Source: Rubrobacteraceae bacterium (GTDB taxonomy: Bacteria > Actinomycetota > Rubrobacteria > Rubrobacterales > Rubrobacteraceae). Taken from it: a stretch of DNA of 34,995 nt. The stretch covers positions 260,769 to 295,763 of the forward strand of contig JAUJNO010000004.1 of assembly GCA_030448125.1 (NCBI GenBank), read 5' to 3'. A program made the position numbers and the translations under genes. This document shows positions 9,107-17,319 of this stretch, one piece after another. Each line of letters begins with the position of its first letter. The stretch's first letter is position 1. The notes under the pieces are model-generated. The model ran no database searches. It had not been told where the DNA came from and saw only the letters and a list, made by a program, of their open reading frames with translations.

Positions 9107-9316
9107 AAACATCGCCCGCATCGCCCGCAACGGTTGCACAAGATGAAAAAGACCTGCAAAAGCGGGGTATTCCTGCGCGGTAGATCTTGCGGGCGGCACT
9201 TGGGGATGCGGTCGATAACGTCCGACTTGCGGGCGATGATGGTAGGTAAAACCGACCGCATGAAGTTCCTGCAAATGGAGATATTCTCAGACGTGCGGTC
9301 GATGCGGTCGGTACTT
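9107..9316. repeat. Cluster of short repeats based on GCGGGCGAT / GCGGTCGAT
   Basis: Within about 210 bp the unit occurs many times in both orientations. The clearest are CATCGCCCGCATCGCCCGC at 9110-9128, TTGCGGGCGG near 9187, GATGCGGTCGAT near 9207, TTGCGGGCGATGATGG near 9228, ACCGACCGCATG near 9251, and GTGCGGTCGATGCGGTCGG near 9294. Open frames cover it on both strands, but their composition is driven by the repeats and I do not accept either as a gene. Confidence 0.5.
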
Positions 9317-9399
9317 TCCGGGGTTCTTGTACGTCGGTAGGGTGAGCATCGCACCCCTTTCAGGACCCCGCCAGCGGATTGGGGATAGGACCTTCTCAA

Positions 9400-9825
9400 A
9401 GCTACCTCAAAGGCCTTTAGAGGCGCAGAGCTAGCGCTAGCGCCCCGGGCCTTGGGACGGTCTGTGTGTGCTTAGAGCGGCTTCTTAGTAGTGCCCCTTG
9501 AGATCGGGGAACCGCGCGGCTCTCTCTGTGATATCGACGACGAAATCTACGTCTCCGGAAAACGGTCTGTGCCGGGCTCTGCTAAAGCTTTCGTAATTAT
9601 CCTGCAAAACACTTGCCCCTTTTTCTTTAACCGTGTATAAGGCTCAAGCTCACCTTGTACTTGCCGTCAGGGGATAACTACGGCAAGAAAAGCCTCGTGG
9701 TCCCCCGTTCCCTCACGCAACAAGCATAGCGGCGGGGACAGCTTCGCACCACAATGGGTAGAAAGGGGAGGGCTCCGAAGGGCTCCCGCTGTTGCGTGGC
9801 CGCGTTAGGAAAAGGATCGAGCGGC
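9400..9825. other. Intergenic stretch with a hairpin and a possible coding remnant
   Basis: Minus-strand positions 9600-9485 read an open fragment of about 40 codons (SFSRARHRPFSGDVDFVVDI, then TERAARFPDLKGHY and TAA), protein-like but without an intact start or family I can name with confidence. CTTGCCGT (9660-9667) pairs with ACGGCAAG (9680-9687) as a hairpin. A 12-bp palindrome GCTAGCGCTAGC lies near 9430. No full gene is seen. Confidence 0.35.
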
Positions 9826-10235
9826 ATGATCGGAAGAATGAGAGACGGTTGGCGCCGGTTCGAGGCGAGCAAGCCAGGCCATCGATTCCGAGATCTTTAC
9901 CACCGCCGCCAGCGAAGCGCCCCGGTAGATCCGATCTTCGGAAGGCTCTCTTAATCGTCGGTGGGATCGCGATCGCGGTCGCGAGCCTCTTGTTGGCGCC
10001 CTTGCCGGGCCCCGGCTGGGGCACCTTCCTGGTGGGACTGGCGATCCTCGCGGGCGAGCTCCGGATCGTGGCCCGCCTCTTGGATTGGGGCGAGGTGAAA
10101 CTCAGAGGACCGGCGCGACGGGCCAGAGCCGTCTGGGCGAGCATGCCCGCCGCTTTAAGGCTCCTGATAGGCGTAATGGTTCCGGTATGTGGCGCCGCAT
10201 TAGGGCTGTGGGCCCTGGTATCTGTCTTGCGTTAG
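9826..10235 (+). CDS. PGPGW-type transmembrane protein, one frameshift
   Basis: Small membrane protein of the PGPGW family, role unknown. From ATG 9826 the first frame reads MIGRMRDGWRRFEASKPGHR followed by FRDLYHRRQRS, the usual basic N-terminus of this family. The hydrophobic core is in another frame: ALLIVGGIAIAVASLLLAP, then LPGPGWGTFLVGLAILAGE, the defining motif, and a last helix ALRLLIGVMVPVCGAALGLW. Adding one C to the CCCC run at 9920-9923 joins them as QRSAPGRSDLRKALL. AGGAAAAGGA precedes the start. A longer open frame from 9792 is explained by the shift and is not the real N-terminus. Confidence 0.75.
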
Positions 10236-10399
10236 CTCATGTAGGTGAGAGAAACCCCTTCAATACGACGAGATCGGGGCGTCCTACTCGGCGGCCACGG
10301 CCAAGTCGAAGGCGTCGCCCCGCCTAAGCACGGCGCGGAAGGCCAGCGGCGTTGTCGTAGCTCGTATCGATCGAGCCCTACTATACTTCCACTGCGATC

Positions 10400-10428
10400 C
10401 GCCCCCGCCGGGGCCTCCCCGTGCAGCC
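10400..10428. repeat. 29-bp direct repeat, copy 1
   Basis: A GC-rich 29-bp sequence starting CGCCCCCGCCGGGGCC recurs at 10971-10999 in the same orientation with one mismatch. The two copies bracket the HIT-family gene. Confidence 0.6.
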
Positions 10429-10452
10429 GAAGGCTCCAACGGTACGCTGCCC

Positions 10453-10886
10453 TCAGTCGGTTACGTACTGCTGAAAGCCGAGGTCCTTGAGCGCCCGCCG
10501 GATGCTACCGGCCGCCTCGTCTAGCTTTTCCCAGTCGGGCTCCGGCGGGTCTTCTTCATCGGGATTTATTGGGAAGGACATGGGCCCGTGGATAGGCCAC
10601 ACGTGAACGTGGGCGTGGGGAATCTCCAGCCCCGCTATCGCGAGCCCGACCTTCTCCGGTTCGAAGCTTTTCTGGACGGCCTTGCCGATGGCCTGGGAGA
10701 CAGACATAAGGTGTGCGGCCAGCCCGGGACCGAGGTCGACCCAGTGGCCGGTCTCTTCTTTGGGGACGACGAGCGTGTGGCCCGGGGCGAGGGGGGTGAT
10801 GTTCAGGAAGGCCACGCACGAACGGTCGCGCCAGACGAAGCGGGCCGGCACCTCCCCTGGATGATGCGTGTGAAAACCGTCCCCAT
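10453..10886 (-). CDS. HIT-family nucleotide-binding protein, one frameshift
   Basis: Histidine-triad family hydrolase/transferase acting on nucleotide phosphate esters. The C-terminal signature HAHVHVWPI holds the His triad, and PLAPGHTLVVPKEETGHW is the conserved middle. The true N-terminus appears to be ATG 10886, reading MGTVFTRIIQG after the strong AGGAGG, then shifting into GEVPARFVWRDRSCVAFLNI if one G is added to the GGGG run (10854-10857 on the plus strand). The result, about 144 residues, is the usual HIT size. The longer open frame back to 11043 is not needed. Confidence 0.85.
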
Positions 10887-10970
10887 GCGCCGCTCCTCCT
10901 ACCTCTTTCGGGCGATGGTAACACCCCAAGCGTCTGGGGCGCCTCGACAAGTCCTCGCCAGCAAAGGGTA

Positions 10971-10999
10971 CGCCCCCGCCGGGGCCTCCCCGCGCAGCC
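10971..10999. repeat. 29-bp direct repeat, copy 2
   Basis: Same sequence as 10400-10428 except one T/C difference. It lies about 85 bp upstream of the HIT start. Confidence 0.6.
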
Positions 11000-11156
11000 T
11001 GGAGCCCGTTCTTCTGCGGCGCCAGATAGCTCGTCGGGCTCACTCGCGAGGAATAGCATACCGTAGGGGCTCTTCAGCGTTTAACATACCGGGGTGAGCA
11101 AGACGCGACCGTCGCCGGGAGAGCGGGTTCCCGGGCGGCGGGTAGGAAGGAGGGCT

Positions 11157-11612
11157 ATGCAGATGAATCGGAACAACGACGGCGGCGGCGGCGTGGTCGT
11201 GTGCACGGAGAGCGCTCTGTGCACCGAGGTAAAGGCGAACGGGCATGCTCTGGTGGCCGACGAGCCACCCGCTCTTGGGGGCACCGATGCCGGTCCCACG
11301 CCCTACGATTACCTGCTGACCGCACTCGGCAGCTGCACCGCGATAACGGTGCGCATGTACGCGGACCGCAAGGGATGGCCGCTAGAGTCGGTGAGGGTGC
11401 GGGTCGAGCACGGGAGGATCCACGCCAAGGACTGCGAGGAGTGCGAGACCAAGAGCGGCAGGATCGACCGCATCGGGCTGGAACTCGAACTGGAAGGACC
11501 CCTCCTGGACGCGGAGCAGCGCGAACGGCTGCGAGAGATCGCGGAGAAGTGCCCGGTCAAGCGGACGCTGGGTTCCGAGGTGCTGGTCGAGACCCGCGTG
11601 GCGAAGGAGTAG
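11157..11612 (+). CDS. OsmC/Ohr-family protein
   Basis: A 151-residue OsmC-type protein, a family of thiol-dependent hydroperoxide reductases acting in the cytosol. The two reactive cysteines sit in ALGSCTAITVRMYAD and in EIAEKCPVKRTLGSEV. Other family blocks are the N-terminal GHALVADEPPALGGTDAGPT and PYDYLLTALG, and the basic VRVRVEHGRIHAKDC. ATG 11157 follows GGAAGGAGGG and is preferred over the in-frame 11094 start. A hairpin at 11616-11636 follows the stop. Substrate (organic peroxide or other acyl thioester) is not known. Confidence 0.92.
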   Translation: MQMNRNNDGGGGVVVCTESALCTEVKANGHALVADEPPALGGTDAGPTPYDYLLTALGSCTAITVRMYADRKGWPLESVRVRVEHGRIHAKDCEECETKSGRIDRIGLELELEGPLLDAEQRERLREIAEKCPVKRTLGSEVLVETRVAKE

Positions 11613-11615
11613 TGA

Positions 11616-11636
11616 GCCCGGCGCGGAAGGCCGGGC
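11616..11636 (+). terminator. Hairpin after the OsmC-family gene
   Basis: GCCCGGC (11616-11622) pairs with GCCGGGC (11630-11636) across a 7-nt loop, 4 nt after the stop codon, followed by GTTGT. Confidence 0.6.
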
Positions 11637-11825
11637 GTTGTCCTCCGCTAACGCGGTTCCATAACGACCTCGTCCACGTAGCAGAAAATCCAGTTCTCGC
11701 CGGGCTCTGCCTAGGGACCCTCTACGCGGTCGCGGGCGTACTGGTCTCGCTGGCGGGGACCTTCGGGTAGCAAAGGGAAAGGCCGGAGCCCGATACGGGA
11801 CCCTGGCCCCGCCGCCTCCCGCTAG

Positions 11826-12194
11826 TCACGTAGAGCTTAAGAACTCCTCGGCTGGCAAAAAGGATTCCTCCTTTGCGGTAAAGACCGAGGGATTCACCGC
11901 GACGAAAGGATGGCCAACGGTTCTGACGAACTCCGCCAACATAGTCGGGTGTATGGGCACGAAATAGACAGGTCTGGCTCCATACTGCGCCGCTATGTAT
12001 TCCGAGAAATTGAATTCTTCTGCTTCCTGCCAGAACCCCCGTGCGGCCTCTTCGGAGTCGAAGAGGCATAACGCTTGCTCGCTGCCGTACTCGATCTCGC
12101 CTGCAGGGTCCCGGCCTTCCGGCTTGGGCGTGGCCATGATCCCGATTTGCGGTTCTCCGGGAGCCCCGAACGTAACCGCCCAAAAACGCCTCAT
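11826..12194 (-). CDS. Unknown conserved small protein
   Basis: A 122-residue soluble protein starting MRRFWAVTFGAPGEPQIGIM. I take ATG 12194 because AGAGGAGGAA lies directly upstream; the frame continues to 12236 without support. The middle is acidic and aromatic-rich (EEAARGFWQEAEEFNFSEYI), followed by ARPVYFVPIHPTMLAEFVRT and HPFVAVNPSVFTAKEE. I recognise no family. It is the first of three minus-strand small genes in a row (to 13064), each with its own ribosome-binding site. Confidence 0.65.
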   Translation of the reverse strand: MRRFWAVTFGAPGEPQIGIMATPKPEGRDPAGEIEYGSEQALCLFDSEEAARGFWQEAEEFNFSEYIAAQYGARPVYFVPIHPTMLAEFVRTVGHPFVAVNPSVFTAKEESFLPAEEFLSST

Positions 12195-12268
12195 CGTTCC
12201 TCCTCTTGGTGAGGGGACGGGGTACCCTGAAAACACACCCCGTCCCAGTGATCGGCCTTCTTCTCAGG

Positions 12269-12556
12269 TCATAGGAGGTGCACGTCGGCGAACGCGAACC
12301 AGTTGCGCGGCGGGGCTTCGCCTTTGGCGGACGCAACCATACTGGCGAACAGGTCGCCGCTTCGTACGTCCCACAGGATGCCTCGCAGGCCAAGAAATTC
12401 GCCACACGCCTCCTCCTCCGTCAAACCCAAGGAAGCGCCGATCACCTCCACTTCGGCCCTGAGGATTTCGGAAGGCCCCCGGCGGGTCTTCTTCCTCAAC
12501 AACTTCCAAATCTCTTCCCGAAACCGCATCCGCTGCTTTTCGGTATCGACTACCAT
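12269..12556 (-). CDS. Unknown small helical protein
   Basis: A 95-residue protein beginning MVVDTEKQRMRFREEIWKLL. The ATG at 12556 follows GGAGGTGCGT at good spacing; a GTG and frame extension to 12562 overlap the ribosome-binding site. Charged helices (RGPSEILRAEVEVIGASLGL) precede TEEEACGEFLGLRGILWDV. No known domain is recognised. It lies between two other small unknown minus-strand genes. Confidence 0.6.
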   Translation of the reverse strand: MVVDTEKQRMRFREEIWKLLRKKTRRGPSEILRAEVEVIGASLGLTEEEACGEFLGLRGILWDVRSGDLFASMVASAKGEAPPRNWFAFADVHLL

Positions 12557-12635
12557 ACGCACCTCCAGGGTCGCCGAGCCAAACCGGGGAACCGAAGTAT
12601 GTGGAAGCCGTCGACTTCGCCTCGGACGGGGTAGG

Positions 12636-13064
12636 CTACCAAGACCGGCTCTTGAGGGGGCCCTCGCCTCCGAGCGGTCCGCCCAGCTCCCCGGCGAGGA
12701 CCGCGGAGACCAGCCCCCAGTCCTTTGAGGAGAACCTTAGGAGGCGATTGCCGGTGGCGGGCGCCACCTCCAGTAGGACGTACCGGTCTCCGTGGCGATA
12801 AACCTCGAGCAGCACCCCCGCGAAGCCGTCCTCCAGTGGGTCCAACTCCACGAAAAGGCATTCCAGTAACTCGAAGTCTTCCCTGATCCTCATCCCTAGC
12901 TCCTTCCTGTAAGGAAGGATAAACCACCACGCCAGAATGACACCGCCGAATACCGCTGCTATAAGGGAGGGGGTTGCGAGGGAAAGAAAGCTGCTTGCCG
13001 TAGAGAAGCACTCCGGCCCTTGCCGAGGGCATCCCCGTGACCTCCTCGGCTTGTCGTCGAGCAA
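12636..13064 (-). CDS. Small membrane-anchored protein, member of a repeated local family
   Basis: About 130-140 residues with one membrane helix (PSLIAAVFGGVILAWWFILP) and a soluble part containing REDFELLECLFVELDPLEDG and LLEVYRHGDRYVLLEVAPAT. Function unknown. The only in-frame start is TTG 13064. A stronger start, ATG 13032 after GAGGAGGTCACGGGG, is in another frame, so a single-base error before the membrane helix is possible. Decayed copies of this gene are found at 7155-7372, near 16313-16345 and near 17320-17430. Confidence 0.6.
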   Translation of the reverse strand: MLDDKPRRSRGCPRQGPECFSTASSFLSLATPSLIAAVFGGVILAWWFILPYRKELGMRIREDFELLECLFVELDPLEDGFAGVLLEVYRHGDRYVLLEVAPATGNRLLRFSSKDWGLVSAVLAGELGGPLGGEGPLKSRSW

Positions 13065-13367
13065 AGAGGGTCAAGATGCCCGGACGTTGAGATAGCGTGC
13101 CTGAGTTCTAGGACCTACCGAAAGGCCGGCCGATCTATTGCGGTCGGAAGGTCGATACGGCCAGTCGCTCTTCATCTGGCAAACCTAATCGCTGAGGGCA
13201 ATCGGGGGATACATGCATCGCGTCGGCGGGCGGGACCCGTGTGACCCAACATCTTGGGCAACCGAAAGATAGCTTCCTACTCTTTCTTCATTGCCTCTTG
13301 GAAGCAAGGGGCGGCCGGGTATGGTCGGGTAGATGGCAAAGATCGCGGTACGAAAGGAAGTGTCACG
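13065..13367. other. Intergenic region between divergent small genes
   Basis: It lies between the minus-strand gene ending its 5' side at 13064 and the plus-strand TTG start at 13368, so promoters for both are expected here. I see no convincing -35/-10 pair and no gene. Confidence 0.4.
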
Positions 13368-13598
13368 TTGAGCATAGATGCTTTGGGCATGGCGGTGACC
13401 TACCTGCTGCTCGTCGCTGCCGGCGCAACCGGGGCGCTCTCAGTCCTGATCTGGCTCTTCCAAGAAGACACGCCGGGCACGACCGAGAAGATCGCACGCG
13501 GAAAGATTGAGGGCTCGCGAAGCGTAGAGCACTCGGGATCGGGATGCACCCTCTTGGCGTCAGTCGAGCCCGAACGCTGGGAAGACGAGGCCGCGTAG
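13368..13598 (+). CDS. Small single-pass membrane protein
   Basis: A 76-residue protein from TTG 13368, chosen because AAAGGAAGTG lies 5-8 nt upstream. The open frame back to 13254 lacks a ribosome-binding site. One membrane helix (ALGMAVTYLLLVAAGATGAL then SVLIWLF) is followed by a hydrophilic, Glu-rich tail. No known family. It ends 2 nt before a possible upstream start of the next frame and may be in one transcript with the 13717 gene. Confidence 0.5.
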   Translation: MSIDALGMAVTYLLLVAAGATGALSVLIWLFQEDTPGTTEKIARGKIEGSRSVEHSGSGCTLLASVEPERWEDEAA

Positions 13599-13716
13599 AA
13601 TGACGAGTGACCAGAGCCCCGGTCAGGATCACGGTCTACTACTCGCCAGGCCCTTCGCCGAATTACGAGCCAGCCGCCCGACCCAAGGTCGGGCTAACGG
13701 AGGGAACGAGGAAGCG

Positions 13717-14310
13717 ATGGGTGTCGCAGAGCAGATCGACGCCGAGATAGAGCGCCTGGCGGGGCAACGTGACGAAGCCCTCGCCCGGGCCGAAGACTCT
13801 GATCGAAAGCTCGAGGAGATGAACGAGCGCCGCATAGCCCTGGCGCCGGCGGCCTTCACCGGAGACGAGGCGGCCGACAGGGAGCTACTGACCTTGGAGC
13901 AAGGAGCCGGTCGGCTCTCGCGCAAGGCCCGGCTGGCCCGGAACACCGCCTCCGAGCTGGGGCGGCTGATCGAGGAGGCCAAAGCCCGCCGCGCCAAGGA
14001 GGAGCGCCGCGTCCACCTTGGGCGCCACGTTGGGCTCTCCGAAGAGCGCTACCGGCTGGAAGTCGAGTTAGAGGAGGCCATGGGCGGAGTCTTGGAGGGG
14101 CTAAAGCGGTTGAGAAAGCTCGATGCCGACCAGCACGCGGAGGCCCGGGCGGCCGGGCTGGGCATGGAGCACCGCTACCGCTCGCTGGTCGCGAGCTGGC
14201 TTTCGAGCCGCTTCCGGGGTTACTTGCCGCTTGGCGAGGTCGACGAAGCCTACCGGGAGCCGCTCTTCGACGCGGACGAGCAGAACTTGGAGCCGGGAGG
14301 GGAAGGATAG
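13717..14310 (+). CDS. Coiled-coil protein, unknown function
   Basis: A 197-residue charged protein. ATG 13717 follows GAACGAGGAAGCG and opens a long coiled coil (MGVAEQIDAEIERLAGQRDE, SDRKLEEMNERRIALAP, ELGRLIEEAKARRAKEERR). After this a less charged C-terminal part (YRSLVASWLSSRFRGYLPLG) holds several aromatic residues and ends in an acidic tail. I recognise no domain. The open frame continues upstream to 13600 but its composition there is not coiled-coil-like. A hairpin lies downstream at 14399-14419. Confidence 0.65.
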   Translation: MGVAEQIDAEIERLAGQRDEALARAEDSDRKLEEMNERRIALAPAAFTGDEAADRELLTLEQGAGRLSRKARLARNTASELGRLIEEAKARRAKEERRVHLGRHVGLSEERYRLEVELEEAMGGVLEGLKRLRKLDADQHAEARAAGLGMEHRYRSLVASWLSSRFRGYLPLGEVDEAYREPLFDADEQNLEPGGEG

Positions 14311-14398
14311 ACGCGGGGCTCGGAGGTCGGCTCGCGCCGGAGCACGGCCCGCCCGAGTGCCGCGAGGCCACGGCAAACGGAAAGGTTAGGAGGGTGCC

Positions 14399-14419
14399 GG
14401 CCCTTCCGCCGGGAGGGCC
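14399..14419. terminator. Hairpin between convergent genes
   Basis: GGCCCT (14399-14404) pairs with AGGGCC (14414-14419), with further inner pairing. It sits between the plus-strand gene ending at 14310 and the minus-strand gene ending at 14426, so it can serve both. Confidence 0.5.
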
Positions 14420-14425
14420 ATTGCT

Positions 14426-14719
14426 CTAAGCTGCCACGTCGCGCCCAAACAGGGCTCGGGCCACGATGCCCTCCACCTGCTCCAGACCACCGCGCCGACG
14501 GTCCCGGCTATAGACGCCGGCGCCGTGCTCGCGAGCCCAACGCTCGATCATCCGCTCGGGGTCGTGCCCGGGTAGGTCGCGCTCGGACAGCACCCACCGA
14601 ACGACCTCGTGGACGCGCTCCTCGGGCTCCCGGTGGAACGCCCTCCGGCACACCTCCCGATCTACCGAGAGGAAGTCGGCGGCCCGGTCGGCGACCCTCC
14701 AACCCTCGTTCTCGATCAT
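14426..14719 (-). CDS. Unknown small protein
   Basis: A 97-residue protein starting MIENEGWRVADRAADFLSVD, rich in Arg/Glu, with REPEERVHEVVRWVLSERDL and PGHDPERMIERWAREHGAGV. It looks helical and soluble. No family recognised and no strong ribosome-binding site upstream of ATG 14719, so confidence is moderate. Confidence 0.5.
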   Translation of the reverse strand: MIENEGWRVADRAADFLSVDREVCRRAFHREPEERVHEVVRWVLSERDLPGHDPERMIERWAREHGAGVYSRDRRRGGLEQVEGIVARALFGRDVAA

Positions 14720-14939
14720 TTTGTCACGGCCTTGCCTCCATCTGCTACTCGACTTACTGGGTTATACGGGCAGCACGGGCAAATGACGAGGCTCTATTTT
14801 GCGGCTGAATCTAGAATCGCGGCACGACCCACGATGACCTTCGTACCGAGCACCGTGACAAGAGGAAGCCGAGATTCGTTCGAAGCGGCGGGCTAACCTC
14901 GACGGCCCTTTAGGAGCCAGGAAGGGTACAGTAAGAGGA

Positions 14940-16148
14940 GTGAAGAGACCCAAAGAAACGGCCGTAGCCTCCGAGCGAGAAACCCTGCTGACCCGCCCGG
15001 TGATCCTGCTGGCCCTCATCGCCTTCGCTGCCCTCTTCGGCTTTCAGCTGCTGCTCTCGGTCGTACCGCTCTACGCGGACGACGCCGGGGGTGGGAGCTC
15101 GGGAGCGGGACTTGCGACGGCGGCGTTCATGCTCTCGACGGTGTTCGCGCAGGTCCAGATGCCCCGGGTCTTGGTCCGCTTCGGTTACCGGGTGATCCTC
15201 GCCGTCGGGCTCCTGTTCCTGGGGCTTCCCGCGTTCTTCTACGCGGTCGCCCAGACGCTCATGGCCATACTGGCCGTCACGTTGCTACGGGGGGTGGGGT
15301 TCGGTATCGCGACCGTGGTCTTCGCCGCCCTGATGGTGGAACTCGCCCCGCCCGGGCGTCGGGGAGAAGCGCTCGGGCTGCTCGGCGTCGCCATAGCGCT
15401 GCCCGCCATCTTCTGTACCGCGCTGGGGCTCTGGCTCGTAGAGCGGTTCGGTTACGGAACCGTTTTCCTGCTCGGGGCCATCGCCCCCCTCTTGGGGATC
15501 GCGGCGATACTAGGTCTCCGTGCCGTCCCGACGCCCGGGCGAGAAGGGGCAGAAAGGACCGCCGGTTTCTTCGCCGGCCTCGGGCGGGGTCCCCTCCTGC
15601 GCGTTTTCCTAATCTTCGCCGCCACGACCACGGCCGCGGGGGTGATCGTCACCTTCCTACCCCTGGCCGTCGCTTCAGGGTCGGGGGTGTTCTCCGCGGC
15701 GGGGGCGCTCCTCGTCATGGGGGTCGCCTCCGCCGCCGGTCGGTGGTGGGCGGGGCATTTCGGCGATCGCCGCGACCCGCGCCTCCTCCTCTTACCGGGG
15801 CTACTCGCCGCCGCGCTCGGGATGGTCGCCCTCCCGTCGGGGGGCGCGTTGCTGGTCGGCGGGGCGGCGCTCTTCGGGATCGGTTTCGGATTGCTCCAGA
15901 ACGCCACCCTGGTCCTGATGATGGGGCGCGTCTCGGAGAACGAGTACGGGTTGGGGAGCACTCTGTGGAACGTCGCCTTCGACGCCGGGACCGGGCTCGG
16001 GGCGTTTGTGTTCGGGTTGGTCATCGCGACGTTCGGGTACTCCTGGGCCTTCTACCTGTGCGCCGGGTTGGTGGCGTCGGCCCTCGTCCTCGCACGCCTC
16101 GACCATCCAGCACCGGTCGCATCCCGCTCCACCAAAGACGGGGGTTAA
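14940..16148 (+). CDS. Major facilitator superfamily transporter
   Basis: A 402-residue integral membrane protein with about 12 hydrophobic helices in two halves, linked by a hydrophilic loop (AVPTPGREGAERTAG). The first helix is PVILLALIAFAALFGFQLLL. MFS hallmarks include the short loop MPRVLVRFGYR after helix 2 and the equivalent GHFGDRRDPR in the second half. The substrate cannot be read from sequence; drug or small-molecule efflux is a common role for this group. GTG 14940 follows AAGAGGA closely. No frameshift. It stands alone, with about 220 bp of upstream sequence for regulation. Confidence 0.9.
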   Translation: MKRPKETAVASERETLLTRPVILLALIAFAALFGFQLLLSVVPLYADDAGGGSSGAGLATAAFMLSTVFAQVQMPRVLVRFGYRVILAVGLLFLGLPAFFYAVAQTLMAILAVTLLRGVGFGIATVVFAALMVELAPPGRRGEALGLLGVAIALPAIFCTALGLWLVERFGYGTVFLLGAIAPLLGIAAILGLRAVPTPGREGAERTAGFFAGLGRGPLLRVFLIFAATTTAAGVIVTFLPLAVASGSGVFSAAGALLVMGVASAAGRWWAGHFGDRRDPRLLLLPGLLAAALGMVALPSGGALLVGGAALFGIGFGLLQNATLVLMMGRVSENEYGLGSTLWNVAFDAGTGLGAFVFGLVIATFGYSWAFYLCAGLVASALVLARLDHPAPVASRSTKDGG

Positions 16149-16312
16149 CGAGCCTACCTCTTTCGCTCGTCCGACCAACGTACAGGCTAGTGGGCGCTAA
16201 TAATAGTGGCCACGCCCGCTACGGGCATGCCCTGCAGGACGCGCCGTTACAGCATGCCGACTGACCCGAATATGTTTGCCGGATGGGATGACACGAGCTT
16301 ATTCTTTGTGCC

Positions 16313-16345
16313 GCGCCAAGAGACGGGGTTGCGGCGGCAAGAAAC
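16313..16345 (-). repeat. Repeat element derived from the 12636-13064 gene family
   Basis: The plus strand has TGCCGCGCC, a spacer and GGGGTTGCGGCGGCA, with dyad symmetry. It matches segments at 7155-7191 and 17320-17356 and, more distantly, the membrane-segment coding part of the 12636-13064 gene. It lies about 90 bp upstream of the aldo/keto reductase. Confidence 0.5.
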
Positions 16346-16433
16346 GGGGACGCCCCTTGACGCCTTGTGCTCGTCGCCCGGTAACTACACGGGATGCTAC
16401 GGTAAGCGAGTTAGGTTGCGAAAGGAGATTCCG

Positions 16434-17204
16434 ATGAAACACCAGACGATCAAGGGCGAGAAGGTTCCCTCGCTGGGCCTCGGCACCTACCGGCTCTCGG
16501 GTGAGGAGTGCACTAAAGCCGTCAAGTGCGCCCTAGCCTTGGGCTACCGGCATATCGACACCGCCCAGATGTACCGCAACGAGGACGAGGTCGGGCGCGG
16601 CGTGCAGGACTCGAGCGTAGACCGCGAGGACGCCTTCCTCGTCACCAAGGTGTGGCCAAGCGACTTCTCCCACGACGATGTCCTCCGGAAGACCCGCGAG
16701 AGCCTGAGAAAGCTGGGGACGGACTATGTAGACCTCCTCTTGATGCACTGGCCGAGCCAAGACGTGCCCTTGGAGGAGACCTTGGGTGCCATGACCGAGC
16801 TTAAGGAGGAGGGGAGCGTGAGGCACATAGGGGTGAGCAACTTCCCCCCGCAGATGGTAGAAGAGGCCGCGGGGCACGCGGAGGTCTTCTGCAACCAGGT
16901 CGAGTACCACCCCTATAAGGTGCAGGACGATCTCCTGGAGCAGGCAAAAAAGATGGATTACTTGCTAACCGCGTACCGACCCATCGCCCGAGGAGAGGTC
17001 TTGGATGACGAGACGCTAAGAGAGATCGGGGAGGCCCACAGCAAGACCCCGGCGCAGGTGGCGCTGCGGTGGCTGATCCAGCAAGAGAAGGTCGCCGCCA
17101 TCCCCAAGGCGGCGAGCGAAGAGCACCTTGAGGGCAACCTCGACGTCTTCGACTTCGAGCTGAGCGACGAGGAGATGAAGCGTATCTTCGGACTGCGCCG
17201 CTAG
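16434..17204 (+). CDS. Aldo/keto reductase
   Basis: A 256-residue NADPH-dependent aldo/keto reductase with a TIM-barrel fold, reducing aldehydes or ketones in the cytosol. The catalytic tetrad is complete: D42 and Y47 (HIDTAQMYRNE), K72 (VTKVWPSDF) and H105 (LLLMHWPSQD). Other family blocks are GVSNFPP, CNQVEYHPY and IPKAASEEHLEGNL, the cofactor-binding end. ATG 16434 follows AAAGGAGATT; the open frame back to 16206 has unrelated composition. The C-terminal loop is short, as in the 2,5-diketo-gluconate reductase-like group. A copy of a repeat lies on each side of the gene. Confidence 0.95.
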   Translation: MKHQTIKGEKVPSLGLGTYRLSGEECTKAVKCALALGYRHIDTAQMYRNEDEVGRGVQDSSVDREDAFLVTKVWPSDFSHDDVLRKTRESLRKLGTDYVDLLLMHWPSQDVPLEETLGAMTELKEEGSVRHIGVSNFPPQMVEEAAGHAEVFCNQVEYHPYKVQDDLLEQAKKMDYLLTAYRPIARGEVLDDETLREIGEAHSKTPAQVALRWLIQQEKVAAIPKAASEEHLEGNLDVFDFELSDEEMKRIFGLRR

Positions 17205-17244
17205 GGGTAACCGAAGACGCCCTGATGGCCACCAGGGTCAAACC

Positions 17245-17262
17245 AGGCCCTCCCCCGGGCCT
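17245..17262 (+). terminator. Hairpin after aldo/keto reductase
   Basis: AGGCCC (17245-17250) pairs with GGGCCT (17257-17262) around a 6-nt loop, about 40 nt after the stop. Confidence 0.5.
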
Positions 17263-17319
17263 ACGAAGCGAGTATGCGCACGTTCAAGAGGCTTCTAGGC
17301 GTCTAGGGGACACCATACA

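Noticed and set aside
9107..9316. CRISPR array
   Set aside because: Units are 9 bp, in both orientations, without equal spacers, and no cas gene is present in the window.
9061..9399. Open frames on both strands over the short-repeat array
   Set aside because: Their sequence is dictated by the repeats (Cys-Gly-Arg and Asp-Arg patterns); no start site or domain supports either.
16206..16433. N-terminal extension of the aldo/keto reductase
   Set aside because: Contains a repeat element and unrelated composition; ATG 16434 has a good ribosome-binding site and gives the family N-terminus.
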